This document shows positions 10,858 through 20,130 of a DNA stretch of 64,000 nucleotides, in pieces. The position numbers and the translations under genes are program-made. Source of the DNA: Sphaerosporella brunnea (Eukaryota > Ascomycota > Pezizomycetes > Pezizales > Pyronemataceae). The first letter of the stretch is position 1; every line of letters starts with the position of its first letter. The notes under the pieces were generated by a model. That model worked only from the letters and a program-made list of their open reading frames with translations, was not told the origin of the DNA and made no database searches. The DNA is taken from positions 25,416 to 89,415 of the forward strand of contig VXIS01000198.1 in the NCBI GenBank assembly GCA_008704415.1, written 5' to 3'.

Positions 10858-11155
10858 TGAGTGCTAGGACGTGCTCCTAGAAAGTAGTATGTACACATAT
10901 AGATAGTTAGCTCTCAGCTATGTTGATGGTTATGCCTTTTGTATTGGGCTACGGCGGCAGTAGCAGCAGCTGTTGGTGCTCATGATCGCGCTTAGTCTGT
11001 GACGACTGCGGGATTACCGTGGCAAAGTGAAAGGGTTCACCAAGCGCAATAAGTGCTGTCGCACGCGCCAGCACCAGGCCGGGGACGGCGCTGAGGATGC
11101 TGAGAATCCTGCCGATGAAGGATCTCTGCCTTGATGGATAGCTACTAGGGATCTA
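10858..11155 (-). repeat. Internal segment of the modular repeat, part 2 (left flank of Gypsy insertion)
   Basis: Read on the minus strand it contains CATCAAGGCAGAGATCC, TCATCGGCAGGATTCTCAGC, CGCAGTCGTCACAGACTAAG and CGCGATCATGAGCACC. It then ends in AGCACGTCCTAGCACTCATC before copy 1. Parts recur near 23,700-23,740, 23,085-23,215 and 26,425-26,455. It is the continuation of the segment at 17,155-17,257, separated from it by the Gypsy element. Confidence 0.65.
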
Positions 11156-11287
11156 TGTCGCGAGGGATAGGGGTTGGTTTGTAGGGGAAAGGTTGATTGA
11201 TCCTAAGCGACGCCAGCGGGGAACAGGTCTATCTAGGTTCCCTCACTAGTCGTCACTCGTACCTATGTACCTATGTATATCCCTACA
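11156..11287 (-). repeat. 3' LTR of the Gypsy element
   Basis: 132 bp, identical by eye to 17023-17154. On the element strand it starts TGTAGGGATATACATAGG and ends CCCTCGCGACA. A purine-rich tract (GGGGAGGTGA on the minus strand, at 11288-11300) immediately precedes it and is the likely polypurine primer. The length is short for Ty3/Gypsy LTRs. Confidence 0.93.
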
Positions 11288-11340
11288 TCACCTCCCCGAT
11301 GACAAAAAAGAAATCCCCTATCTCCATCCTCTCAGTCCTC

Positions 11341-14300
11341 CTAGTCTTTTTCCTCCTTCCAATCATCTGCCTCGAAAACCGTGATATCCACTGCTCCGTC
11401 TTCTACCTCCATTACCCATGCTTGCCTTTTCCGTCGTTTGCGCTGGGGCCGTGTTTTTGCCTTCTCGGCTGCCAGTACACGCTGCAACTCCTCATCCGCA
11501 GCCTGAAATTCCTGCAGTATCTCCGTTCCACCGCCAGTAAACATCTCTACTGGCTCCCAAGTCAACTCCTCATCGTTTTCCCATTTTACCTCGTACTCGA
11601 TCCGTCCACCCTCATCCGGGTTTCGGCGCCATGAGCGAATTTCCTCAACTCCATACTCTGCCTCAGCCTGTGCTTTTGCATGGGCTCGTGTGATGCGCAG
11701 TGCAGGAGCTGGTGCCTGCGGTCGTGAGTGATCAATGGTCGAGGGCTTGAGTGAAGCCACATTCTGAGTGCGTGCTATCTTCCAGTTCTTGGGCAATAGA
11801 ACTTCAAACGCATTTTCACCGTGCTGCTTTCCAAGCTCAAATTCTCCGATATACTTCTGGTGTAGTACTTTACGGTGGTTATCGGTGTCGGTGGCATACG
11901 TGATTGGTAGGTTCTTTGCGGACAACAGAACTTTATCTCCTTGCTGAAAGGTATGTGGTTGTCGATGCTTGTTGGCTTCTGCTACTTGCTGTTCCTGCGC
12001 GTGCTGAAGATTTTGTCGTAGTCGACTAAGCGTGTTCACCATTTCTGCTGCGAATGTATGGCCATCTGCCGGCAAATTCACCTGTCCGGGCCGACTCCTC
12101 AGACCTTCTCTACGGCTCCGTTCTTTTCCAACACTTGCAAGAGCATCAAGTGGCATGCGAGGGATGTAACCGAGATCAGCTTCAAATGGAGACATTTCGA
12201 TCGACTTCTGCCGTGTTGCGTTGTATGCGAATTCTGCGAGAGCGAGCAGTTGATCCCATTCATCCTGGCGTTCGCCTGCATATGACCTGAGATATCGCTC
12301 AACAATCGAGTTTGCCTTTTCAGCCTGCCCATCAGTCTGAGGGTGAAATGCTGTTGACATACGGAGCTTGGTATCGAATTCACTCATGAGGGTCTCCCAG
12401 AATGTTGATGTGAATCGTATGTCGCGATCGGAGACAATCGCAACCGGGAGTCCATGGTATTGCACGTAGTGGTCCCGGAAAATCTCAGCAAACTTTACAG
12501 CTGTCAGGTCCTTCTCTGTGGTCGCAATCCAGTGTGTACGCTTTGTCAAAGCATCGATAATAGTGATGATGGTGTCATTTCCATCCTTCGTCACCGGTAA
12601 CTTTGTAATAAAATCGATATTAATTCTCCGCCATCTCTCGTCCGGGATATCCAAGGGCTGTAGGAGTCCGTACGGCTTCTGATTTAATGACTTGGTGCGT
12701 GCACATGTTGCACAGCCTTGCACATAGCGCTTCACTTCCTGATACATTCGCGGCCAAAAGAACCTTCGTGCAATTGTTTCGTACGTTCTGCTAAGCCCAA
12801 AGTGGCCTCCAACTGCCGCATCATGTGCCTCTCGAAGAATGCGATACTTGATATCTTTTATCTGCGGGATGACCAGACAGCCAGTATGGTTGTGAATGAT
12901 CATACCATCGTCCAAATGGTAGTGTCGTCCACGAGAGTGCTGGCGTCGAAGGTCGGCCTTGTGCTGTCGCTCCTCTCCTGGTGACCGTTTGCCAACTGGG
13001 TTCGGTTCTGGTTGTAAATGATACAACACATCGCGGCAGTAGGGATCCTCCAAATATCCATGACGGATGCTCTCGAACCATTCCTTGCCGTCTTCAATAG
13101 CCAGTTGAAATAGCTCCTCATTCGCCAATGACTTGCTCGCAGATGTCAAGCGTGGTAGTGGTGGCTCCTTGTAATCAGGACGTCTACTCAGGGCATCCTG
13201 CACGTAGTTCTTTGCTCCCGGTAAGTATTCAACATCAAAATCATACTCCATCATATCCTCAAGAGCACGCATCTGACGTTGACTGAGCTTTGGTTGCTGT
13301 AGCATGTGGCGTAAGCTGGCGTGATCAGTTGATATGGTTGTGTGGCGGCCCAGTAAGTAGTATCGCCAATGCTTCAGAGCGTCACGGATTGCAAGAAGTT
13401 CCTTGTCGTATGTGGAATAACGTTGTTCCGCACCGTGAAGTTTGCGTGAGAAATAGGCCAGTACTTTCTCCTCAAAGCTTTGGCCGTCATAGTCCGTTTG
13501 CTGTAGCTGTCTCAGCGTGGCACCAATGCCAAAATCTGAAGCATCTGTTCGAACAAGGAATTCACTGTTTCCAGCCTCCGGTAGTGCCAGACAGGGTTCT
13601 GACGTTAGTACTTCCTTGAGATCTGCCATAGCCTGCTCCAGCCTTGCCTGATTCTCAGTATTGGCCACATGCGCACGGAATTCATGCTTGCTCATATTGA
13701 GGACCTCGAAGAACGGTAAAGCCTTGATGGCAAACTTGGGTACGAACTTGCGGTATGCTCCTGCAAGGCCCAGAAAGATCCGAGCGTCCTTGGGTGATTG
13801 AATCATTGGCCAGCTGGCGATTGACTTGATCTTGTCTTCCGTTAGACGGATACCCTTGCCATCAATGTGGAAGCCAACAAAGTCGGTTTCCTGATGACCA
13901 AACGCGCATTTCTTGTCCTTCAGGCGGAACCCATTCTTTCGCAGCGTATCCAGGACCGCTTTTACATGCCACTCATGTTCCTCCATTGTTGCCGAGAATA
14001 TCAGAATATCGTCAATAAACACCACACAGTACGCTTTGTGAGGTGCAAGCAGCTCAGTGACCATTCGCATAAACCAGGCTGGTGCCGTGGCTATACCTTG
14101 CGGTATAACAAGCCATTCCCACAGGCCGTCTGGACCGACAAATGCAGTCTTTTCAATATCTTCTGGAGCGACACGATTCTGCGAGTATCCGCTCCAAAAG
14201 TCCATTTTTGAAAAGAACTTCTTGCCCTGAAGTTTATCGATGAGTTCCTCTGGTAGTGGTAGCGGAAATCGATCCTTGATGGTAATTGCATTGAGTGCTC

Positions 14301-15423
14301 GATAGTCGATTACCATACGTAGTTCTCCAGGCGCTCCACCTGGTTTGGGAACAAATAACACTGGGGCTGCATAGGGTGAGCGACTGCGTCGGATATGTCG
14401 TTTGCTGCTGAATAGCTTTGTCTGCCGCTTATACTCATCCCATTCTGCCGGGGTAAGGCGATATGGAGCTCGGTATGGAGCTTGAGATCCGGGAACCAGT
14501 CGTATACGGAAATCGCCAAACTTAGGTCGGTGTGGAGGCAACCCTTCTGGTTCCTTGAAGAGGTCGGCATACTCCTTACGAATCTTGGCATCCATAGGAC
14601 TTGGACTTTCCACTTGATTCAACTCCGCTGCAAATAGCTCGTGAATGGTCTTTGCTGCTTCCAAGCTTGCCAGGCGACGTGTTCGTGCAGAAACAGGCTC
14701 CGTGCGACGTGAAGAGTAATACTCTCGGCATGCGGTTGTGGATATCGCCATGTCCTCGTACTCCCTTTCACCAGGTGGATCAATGTATGCGACCACCTGC
14801 TCAACAACCATAAGATCAATGCCATCCTCTCGTCCTTCTCCTTTTTCCTTCTCCTCCTCGGAAGTGCCACCTTCTCGTCCTTCTCCTTTGTCCTTCTCCT
14901 CCTCTGAAGTGCCACCTTCTCGTCCTACACCTCTCACCAGGCCGCGGAGGCGAACAGCTTCGATTCCGCCCACCGGGTAGATTGTGATGACGTTGGTGGT
15001 ATGATTGATGTCGTGCTTGATCTCCTCCATCCAATCTTTGCCAAAGATTATGTCGTATTTCACCAGGTTGTATAGTGTGAACCAACCTGAGTATTTGAAA
15101 CGACCGAATGCGATTTTCAGCTTCACTTGCACTCGTGGCAGGTTTTCCACTTTTCCGGCTGTCGTGAGTTCCATATTTCCACGGTTGCGTCTCTCCATCT
15201 TCTCTCCTGCCGCTGCTTCAATTGCCTCCACCATTGATGGTGTAACAAATTTATGGCTTGCTCCACCATCCATCAACGAATAAGCTGTAGCCACTCTCTT
15301 CTCTTCGCGACTTAGAACCGGCAAATTGAAACGTAGTAGATTAGCTGAATCTCCATCAACTATGCTAAGCTCCATTTTGACCGATCTGTGGGCTGTCGTG
15401 CGCGTGGCGGCAGCCCGAGTCAA
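11341..15423 (-). CDS. pol: Gypsy Pol polyprotein: protease-RT-RNase H-integrase-chromodomain
   Basis: The 1,360-codon frame has an aspartic protease motif LMDGGASHKFV (Asp about residue 52), reverse transcriptase with catalytic VFIDDILIFS (about 468-477), RNase H (RTDASDFGIGATL about 625; KELLAIRDAL; STDHASLRHML), and integrase. The integrase has an HHCC-type finger (HDAAVGGHFG...CATC) and DDE acids in NIDFITKLP, VSDRDIRF and DGQAEKAN. A GPY-like module follows, then a C-terminal chromodomain (EYEVKWENDEELTWEP). A tandem of two Glu/Lys/Gly-rich units (GREGGTSEEEK) lies near residues 168-200. There is no ATG at the 5' end; the frame opens at a TTG overlapping the gag stop, so Pol is probably made by -1 frameshifting. 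No inactivating stop is seen. Confidence 0.95.
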   Translation of the reverse strand: MTRAAATRTTAHRSVKMELSIVDGDSANLLRFNLPVLSREEKRVATAYSLMDGGASHKFVTPSMVEAIEAAAGEKMERRNRGNMELTTAGKVENLPRVQVKLKIAFGRFKYSGWFTLYNLVKYDIIFGKDWMEEIKHDINHTTNVITIYPVGGIEAVRLRGLVRGVGREGGTSEEEKDKGEGREGGTSEEEKEKGEGREDGIDLMVVEQVVAYIDPPGEREYEDMAISTTACREYYSSRRTEPVSARTRRLASLEAAKTIHELFAAELNQVESPSPMDAKIRKEYADLFKEPEGLPPHRPKFGDFRIRLVPGSQAPYRAPYRLTPAEWDEYKRQTKLFSSKRHIRRSRSPYAAPVLFVPKPGGAPGELRMVIDYRALNAITIKDRFPLPLPEELIDKLQGKKFFSKMDFWSGYSQNRVAPEDIEKTAFVGPDGLWEWLVIPQGIATAPAWFMRMVTELLAPHKAYCVVFIDDILIFSATMEEHEWHVKAVLDTLRKNGFRLKDKKCAFGHQETDFVGFHIDGKGIRLTEDKIKSIASWPMIQSPKDARIFLGLAGAYRKFVPKFAIKALPFFEVLNMSKHEFRAHVANTENQARLEQAMADLKEVLTSEPCLALPEAGNSEFLVRTDASDFGIGATLRQLQQTDYDGQSFEEKVLAYFSRKLHGAEQRYSTYDKELLAIRDALKHWRYYLLGRHTTISTDHASLRHMLQQPKLSQRQMRALEDMMEYDFDVEYLPGAKNYVQDALSRRPDYKEPPLPRLTSASKSLANEELFQLAIEDGKEWFESIRHGYLEDPYCRDVLYHLQPEPNPVGKRSPGEERQHKADLRRQHSRGRHYHLDDGMIIHNHTGCLVIPQIKDIKYRILREAHDAAVGGHFGLSRTYETIARRFFWPRMYQEVKRYVQGCATCARTKSLNQKPYGLLQPLDIPDERWRRINIDFITKLPVTKDGNDTIITIIDALTKRTHWIATTEKDLTAVKFAEIFRDHYVQYHGLPVAIVSDRDIRFTSTFWETLMSEFDTKLRMSTAFHPQTDGQAEKANSIVERYLRSYAGERQDEWDQLLALAEFAYNATRQKSIEMSPFEADLGYIPRMPLDALASVGKERSRREGLRSRPGQVNLPADGHTFAAEMVNTLSRLRQNLQHAQEQQVAEANKHRQPHTFQQGDKVLLSAKNLPITYATDTDNHRKVLHQKYIGEFELGKQHGENAFEVLLPKNWKIARTQNVASLKPSTIDHSRPQAPAPALRITRAHAKAQAEAEYGVEEIRSWRRNPDEGGRIEYEVKWENDEELTWEPVEMFTGGGTEILQEFQAADEELQRVLAAEKAKTRPQRKRRKRQAWVMEVEDGAVDITVFEADDWKEEKD

Positions 15424-16889
15424 AAATCCGCCTCCTTATCCTCCAACGCATACAGCTTGCCATCCCGGACCTCGCCAATTATGCGTCCACCCATCTCCTT
15501 ATGCTTCGCCTTCTTTTCTGTCTTTTCCTTGTCGCCATCCTCAAGCTGGTTGACTTGGCTGTTTCCGCCACGGCCACGTCCACTATAGCCACTACGGCTA
15601 CCATATCCGCTATATCCACCACGTCCTCCACGGCCTTCTCCATCATGTCCTCCACGGCCACGGCCACGACTCGGCAAACCACCACCAGGCTTGTAATCGT
15701 CGGGAGTGCCGCACTGGTAAGAATGATGGCCATAGCCGCCGCACTTGAAACACTTCTCGCGGTCCTGTCCCTGTCCTCGTCCACGACCGCGACCTCGAAC
15801 GCTTACTGCATCCAATTCCATCGGTGTCGGTCCAGTGGTCACAGTTGGAGTAGTCAGGGCAGCAGGGGTTGAAGAGGGAGTAGCTGTAGGGGTTGCTGTT
15901 GAGGGTAGGTTTGAGCGGTTCGACTCAGCGTTCTCCACGATAGTCATCAGGTCATCCAGATACATGGTCTTGTGCTCACGGTGGAGGGTAGCCATCATCG
16001 ACTGGTAAATCGTCTCCTCCCGGGCAGTAAGTTTCTTGACGTAGAGGGCAAAGGCACGTCCACCCTTCTGCTCTGTTTGTCGATAAACTCCGAGCATCTT
16101 AGCGATTCCCAGGAAGGCATGATGGAAAGCATATGCCGTAGTATACTTCTTCCTCTGCATCTTCTCCAGCTCAGTCCACAGGTCCTCCGTAGCCCCCGTT
16201 GGCGAGAATCGGTGAACCATCATGTCCGCAAACTCATTGAAGGTAAAGGGAAATCCATCGTTCCGGGCATCGTCATACGTAGTGCTGTGATTATCCTCCA
16301 AGACCACCAGCTGGAACCAGTTCATTGGCTCATCTGCAAACCAACCAGCTGCAAATTCAATGAGTGCGTTGGAATCAGCTGTCGAGATTGTAGGTCGAAG
16401 GCGCATCACAGTGCCAGCAAGGCGGACCTTCTGAATGAACGTCACCACCAACTTGTGATCAAGGTCCCCCTCAAATGCCGTGAGAGCGATTGCCTTCAGC
16501 TGCTGCTTCTGATTATAATCAGGATCAAGACGATTGGGTCGCTGCGCAGCAGCAGGAATTGCGGAACCTGGGATCGGAGGTGGTGTATACTGTTGTGCCT
16601 GCTGTTGCGGCTGCTGTCGTGCCTGCTGTTGCGGCTGCTGTTGTGGCTGCTGCTGTTGCTGCAGCTGAGCCAGTGCGTTTCTCAATTCTGCCAGTTGTCG
16701 ATTGTGGTCCGCCTGAACCTCACCAAGTCGTCGCTCGTACTCCTCCTGCGCGGCTCTCATCTGACTGTTGTGTTCAGCCTGAAACATCGCCATCGTAGAG
16801 GGGTCCATCTGAGCGGGCATCTGGGTCATCTGGGGCATCCACGGGTTGCCAGGTGGTTCGAGTTCGTCAATCCCACCGCCGAAGTCCAT
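15420..16889 (-). CDS. gag: Gypsy Gag with CCHC zinc knuckle
   Basis: From the ATG at 16889 the product is 489 aa; the open frame extends upstream into the leader without an earlier ATG. Features in order: acidic N-terminus MDFGGGIDELEPPG, a coiled-coil-like QAEHNSQMRAAQEEYERR segment, a Gln/Pro-rich stretch, the conserved capsid-like domain (about residues 120-330), a Thr/Pro linker, a zinc knuckle CFKCGGYGHHSYQC (C-x2-C-x4-H-x4-C), and an RGG/Gly-Tyr-rich RNA-binding tail. The end GAT TTT TGA overlaps pol in the -1 frame at a run of five U before the stop. Confidence 0.93.
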   Translation of the reverse strand: MDFGGGIDELEPPGNPWMPQMTQMPAQMDPSTMAMFQAEHNSQMRAAQEEYERRLGEVQADHNRQLAELRNALAQLQQQQQPQQQPQQQARQQPQQQAQQYTPPPIPGSAIPAAAQRPNRLDPDYNQKQQLKAIALTAFEGDLDHKLVVTFIQKVRLAGTVMRLRPTISTADSNALIEFAAGWFADEPMNWFQLVVLEDNHSTTYDDARNDGFPFTFNEFADMMVHRFSPTGATEDLWTELEKMQRKKYTTAYAFHHAFLGIAKMLGVYRQTEQKGGRAFALYVKKLTAREETIYQSMMATLHREHKTMYLDDLMTIVENAESNRSNLPSTATPTATPSSTPAALTTPTVTTGPTPMELDAVSVRGRGRGRGQGQDREKCFKCGGYGHHSYQCGTPDDYKPGGGLPSRGRGRGGHDGEGRGGRGGYSGYGSRSGYSGRGRGGNSQVNQLEDGDKEKTEKKAKHKEMGGRIIGEVRDGKLYALEDKEADF

Positions 16890-17022
16890 TGTCGCTTGCT
16901 TTGCTTCACTCCGCTCGGTGTCTCGTTGTCGGTTTGTCGGTTGCTTTGCTTTACTCAGACGCGCGTAGAGAACGTTACAAGGTAACGAGGTACGTCTGTC
17001 CGAGTACGGTGCTGCTACCAAA

Positions 17023-17154
17023 TGTCGCGAGGGATAGGGGTTGGTTTGTAGGGGAAAGGTTGATTGATCCTAAGCGACGCCAGCGGGGAACAGGTCTATC
17101 TAGGTTCCCTCACTAGTCGTCACTCGTACCTATGTACCTATGTATATCCCTACA
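17023..17154 (-). repeat. 5' LTR of the Gypsy element
   Basis: 132 bp, matching 11156-11287. The element reads leftward from here. The TSD copy ATCTA follows at 17155-17159. The primer-binding site begins 2 nt inside the internal region. Confidence 0.93.
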
Positions 17155-17257
17155 ATCTACTTGTGCGCACACCACTACCATCTTTACCTGCAAGCGGCGC
17201 TTTGCTGCGTTGATGGTGATGATGATGATGATGAGGACAATGAATCGTGACCAAGTT
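17155..17257 (-). repeat. Internal segment of the modular repeat, part 1 (right flank of Gypsy insertion)
   Basis: On the minus strand it runs from the hairpin module through ACTTGGTCACGATTCAT, a CATCAT microsatellite, and GCGCCGCTTGCAGGTAAAGATGG (23 nt; key part CTTGCAG/GTAAAG) to the Gypsy insertion point. The CAG/GTAAAG step, also at about 23,665 and 26,387, resembles a strong 5' splice site. Confidence 0.65.
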
Positions 17258-17607
17258 AAAACCTCGCTCTCTCGCCTTCAGCCAGAGACGCGATGTTTTA
17301 TAGAGGAAAAACCCATCAAGGGGACAAAAACCTCTGCCACTGTTGGCTTGTTCTTTCTTCCACGTTTCGGGGGCCCTGCAGTATGCCATTTGCTCTTTCA
17401 ATGTAATTATTGTGCACAGTTTACACACTGTTCTTCTTTTTGTTTTGACGAGGGAAAGAAGAGAAGGGAGGAAGGAGGCGGTATTTATAGGCAGAGGATG
17501 AGGCTCTGCTGGGTTTAACCCAATTTTGGCCGCTTGAGGGTTGAGTGCTGGACGAGGAGGAGTGTTAAGTCATGCTTCAGGCATTAAATTTGATTTTCCA
17601 ATTTAGG
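17258..17607 (-). repeat. Modular TATA/hairpin repeat, copy 2 (main type)
   Basis: Same module order as copy 1 in the same orientation. Removing the 6-kb Gypsy insertion would put copies 1 and 2 about 0.7 kb apart. That is the same spacing as copies 4-5 and 6-7, so this is a paired unit with a short internal region. The TATA box is at about 17,480-17,487 on the minus strand. Confidence 0.75.
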
Positions 17608-18382
17608 AAATGGCGGCTCTGAGGGTACAAGGTTAGAGAGAGTGTGTGAAGCAGCTTTAGGGCAAGCTCAGCAGGATCCGGTGCAAAGGGTGTCATTTCT
17701 TTCCAGAAACTAACGCCATTATTTGCTAGTGCGCAGATATGGCTTTGGCGACGGAATGGGTCTTGACAGCTACTGTATTTGGTAAACTGGCTACGTGCTG
17801 ACATTGGGTTGACACAATGCTTCCTGATGAAACGGCACACCGTTGTCCGCATCATATCAGTATCTGCAATCATTCGATCCACTTGCATTATTGTCTTGGT
17901 CGAGGAGTTGACCTCCAAGGGAACAGGGTACGGGTGGCGTATAGGCTTTATAACCAAAAAGCTCTTGAGGGAAGGCACGGAATTCAACCTCAGACAGAAT
18001 TGTGGATGGCTTTCCACCGGAGTAGATGGCATGAGCAGCTGCCAGATGAAGGCGATTACGGATGTAAGCTGTGAGTGAAGGAAGTTCAAGTCGATTGTCG
18101 GGTTCATGGCGGCGTGCGCCGAGTCGCTGGCGTTCATTGAAGCTCAAGTAATTGCAGTACTGTCGACACTGATCGTGGAGGTGAAATTTTCCACGTGTTG
18201 TGTTCCTCACACCCTTCCATCCACAATGGCGGCGGTTCCTGATTTCACACTGCAAGAGACTCGAGTTAACACTACAGTCAGGCGGCCAGTGGCTGCAGGT
18301 ACTTGAAAGAGGTACCGGGTAGAGGAGCTTACCTTGCGGCGCATCTCGTATTTTGAATTCCAGGGTCCGGGTGGCGAGGCAT
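17577..18382 (-). CDS. Putative Cys-rich protein of unknown function (multi-exon, uncertain model)
   Basis: I do not recognise this gene. A plausible model starts at the ATG at 18382 (MPRHPDPGIQNTRCAA), with an intron near 18,255-18,335 (GTAAGC donor, CTTGCAG acceptor). A second exon begins CEIRNRRHCGWKGVRN, with His/Cys spacing (HLHDQCRQYC) like a metal-binding finger, and continues through LTAYIRNRLHLAAAHAIYSG. A frame change near 17,890-17,925 (a short or weak intron, or a frameshift) leads into DRMIADTDMMRTTVCRFIRK, ending within repeat copy 2. The amino-acid composition looks protein-like rather than random. The reading frame ending inside a repeat argues for a decayed or truncated gene. 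Confidence 0.3.
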
Positions 18383-18420
18383 CTTGTTAGCTTAAATGAG
18401 CTCACTGGCACTGGCAGCAT

Positions 18421-19608
18421 GAGGCTGTGGTAGGCAGTCGGAAGAGGGCCACTTTATATCCAGGAATTGCTAGTGCTCTATTCCACTTTCTCTTGGGCTC
18501 CGGAGCCGAGCTCTAGGTAGCTCACACTAAAACAACCTTTTATACCGGTACCAGGAGCAATAATCTACTCACGCGGCCGAGTGCAAAGTCCAAAAAATTC
18601 TGATTAGCCCAGCAACGCCGCAAGCAACGAAGTGAAATAAACTGATGATTCCGTGATGGGAATGCTTTGTTGCACTTACTGTGACTAGAAACAGAGCCCG
18701 CTGGGGGTGCGGCAGAAAGGTGGCTGCGAATTGGCATCGTGCAGCCATGCGGGCCATCTAGCGCGGCTGGCGGCGTTTCTTCACCTCTGATAATACCACC
18801 ACACTTCGGCTGAGCAGCCAGCCCGCAGTTGCGCGGTTATATGCGAGGTCAGGGAGAATTCTAATGGCTCAATATTGAATTGATTTCTCTCCACTGCTTT
18901 TTGCAAAGCTGCAGCCCATCAGATTTTTCGGTGATTCGGTCGCGCATTGCCGCATCTGGTAATGAGCGGTCGCCAGTAGGCGATCGTTTCTTTCTTTCTC
19001 TCTTTCCTTGTCGGTGCTCCGGCTGGCGGGGCGGGGGAAGCGGGTGGCCGCAATTGAGGCATGAGATATTCTCCCCAAGGCGCGGCGGACCGGATTTGGG
19101 AGGCGGCGACTGGAGGGTCCGCCATAAGTCTACATCGGTTTCATGCGGGCAATCAACGTGATTACACACACAAACACACGGCTTTCTCCCCCCTGCTACC
19201 AGCTCGGCTGAGCATAAAAATTGCCCGCTGTCTACAGCCAGCCCACCCCAGCTTTTGAACCGGCTATTAGGAACACTGTATCTCGGGACGCCGCCACAGG
19301 CAGAACATCTGGGATCTAGACCGCCGCCTCTTACCAGCCTCACATCACTCTTCCGCATGTGCTTGCTCCGCTGATGCCTTCTGGGGCGCCTGTATGGGCC
19401 GGGGAGTTTGCACCCTAAAGGTGCACATATCTGTCTGACTCGGCGGCAACTTCTGCTCCTGCGCTCGCCTGGAATTACGATTCATTTTGAGCCTTTTCAA
19501 TTAAGCGGTGCGAAGGGGATGGATCGAGGACGGAACCACAGGACGTCACCCGCGGGAAACTTTGGGCGACTGCAGTGCGTTGGGATCTCTGGAAGTTGAA
19601 AATGCATG
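18421..19608. other. Gene-free region with a second dispersed-repeat copy
   Basis: About 1.2 kb with no supportable gene. About 19,060-19,190 resembles 7,397-7,505 (shared GCGGACCGGATTTGG, CGCCATAAGTCTACATCGG, TTCATGCGGGCAATCAACGTG and a final ACACACA run). The rest shows nothing I can name. Confidence 0.45.
19060..19190. repeat. Dispersed repeat, copy 2 of 2
   Basis: Counterpart of the segment at 7,397-7,505, same orientation, diverged by substitutions and small indels. It ends in GATTACACACACAAACACAC. Confidence 0.5.
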
Positions 19609-20130
19609 AGTGATCCACCATGACGTCAACCACAAGTCAACTCAGAATTCAGAAATTCGAAAGTAAAAGTAAATCTAATACACAACTCCTCAATCGCCAG
19701 TCGGCGAAAATTGAACCCTTACCCTCGCCTCCGACTATAAATACCGCCAGTTTCGCTCCTTTCCTTCTTCCTTTCTCATTAATAATTTACAACAACAATA
19801 ATAATACAACAATATAACGCTAAAATATATCAGCAAAATAATATTTCAGCACAATTATATATTAGCACAATAATATTTCAGCACAATAATATTTCAGCAC
19901 AATTATATAATATTTCAGCACAATTATATATCAGCACAATAATATTTCAGCACAATTATATACCAGCACAATAATATTTCAGCACAATTATATAATATTT
20001 CAGCACAATTATATATCAGCACAAATAATATGTACAACAACACGCCAGAGGTTTTTTCCTGCGGGTTTCCTCTATAAAAAAACATTGCTGCTCTGGCTTT
20101 ATGCGAGAGAGTGAGGTTTTTTTTTGTTTT
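19609..20130 (+). repeat. Modular repeat, diverged type, variant 1 (minisatellite spacer)
   Basis: Starts TGATCCACCATGACG; TATA box at 19736-19743 (CTATAAATACCGCC); pyrimidine stretch CTCCTTTCCTTCTTCC; then a spacer made of a CAGCACAATAATATTT / CAGCACAATTATATA minisatellite (19,826-20,030). The terminal hairpin module follows at about 20,045-20,125 (GCAGAGG, T run, CCTGCGGG, T run, CCTCTATAAAAAAACATTG, second hairpin, T run). The 5' and 3' modules match the main type while the spacer is unrelated. Confidence 0.7.
19826..20030 (+). repeat. AT-rich minisatellite (CAGCACAATAATATTT-type)
   Basis: About a dozen units of 14-18 bp alternate CAGCACAATAATATTT and CAGCACAATTATATA. It occupies the spacer position between the promoter-like and hairpin modules of variant 1. 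Confidence 0.85.

Larger units (their letters stand above)
11156..17154 (-). mobile_element. Complete Ty3/Gypsy chromodomain retrotransposon (chromovirus)
   Basis: Two 132-bp LTRs (11156-11287 and 17023-17154) bound the 5,999-bp element. I find no difference between them by eye. Each is TG...CA on the element's own strand. The flanks carry a perfect 5-bp duplication, ATCTA (11151-11155 and 17155-17159). Inside, on the minus strand, are gag and pol, with pol in the order protease, reverse transcriptase, RNase H, integrase, chromodomain. The internal region begins TTTGGTAGCAGC, so a primer-binding site with the tRNA CCA complement TGG lies 2 nt after the 5' LTR. Identical LTRs and open frames indicate a recent, potentially active insertion. 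It lies inside a modular repeat. Confidence 0.95.
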
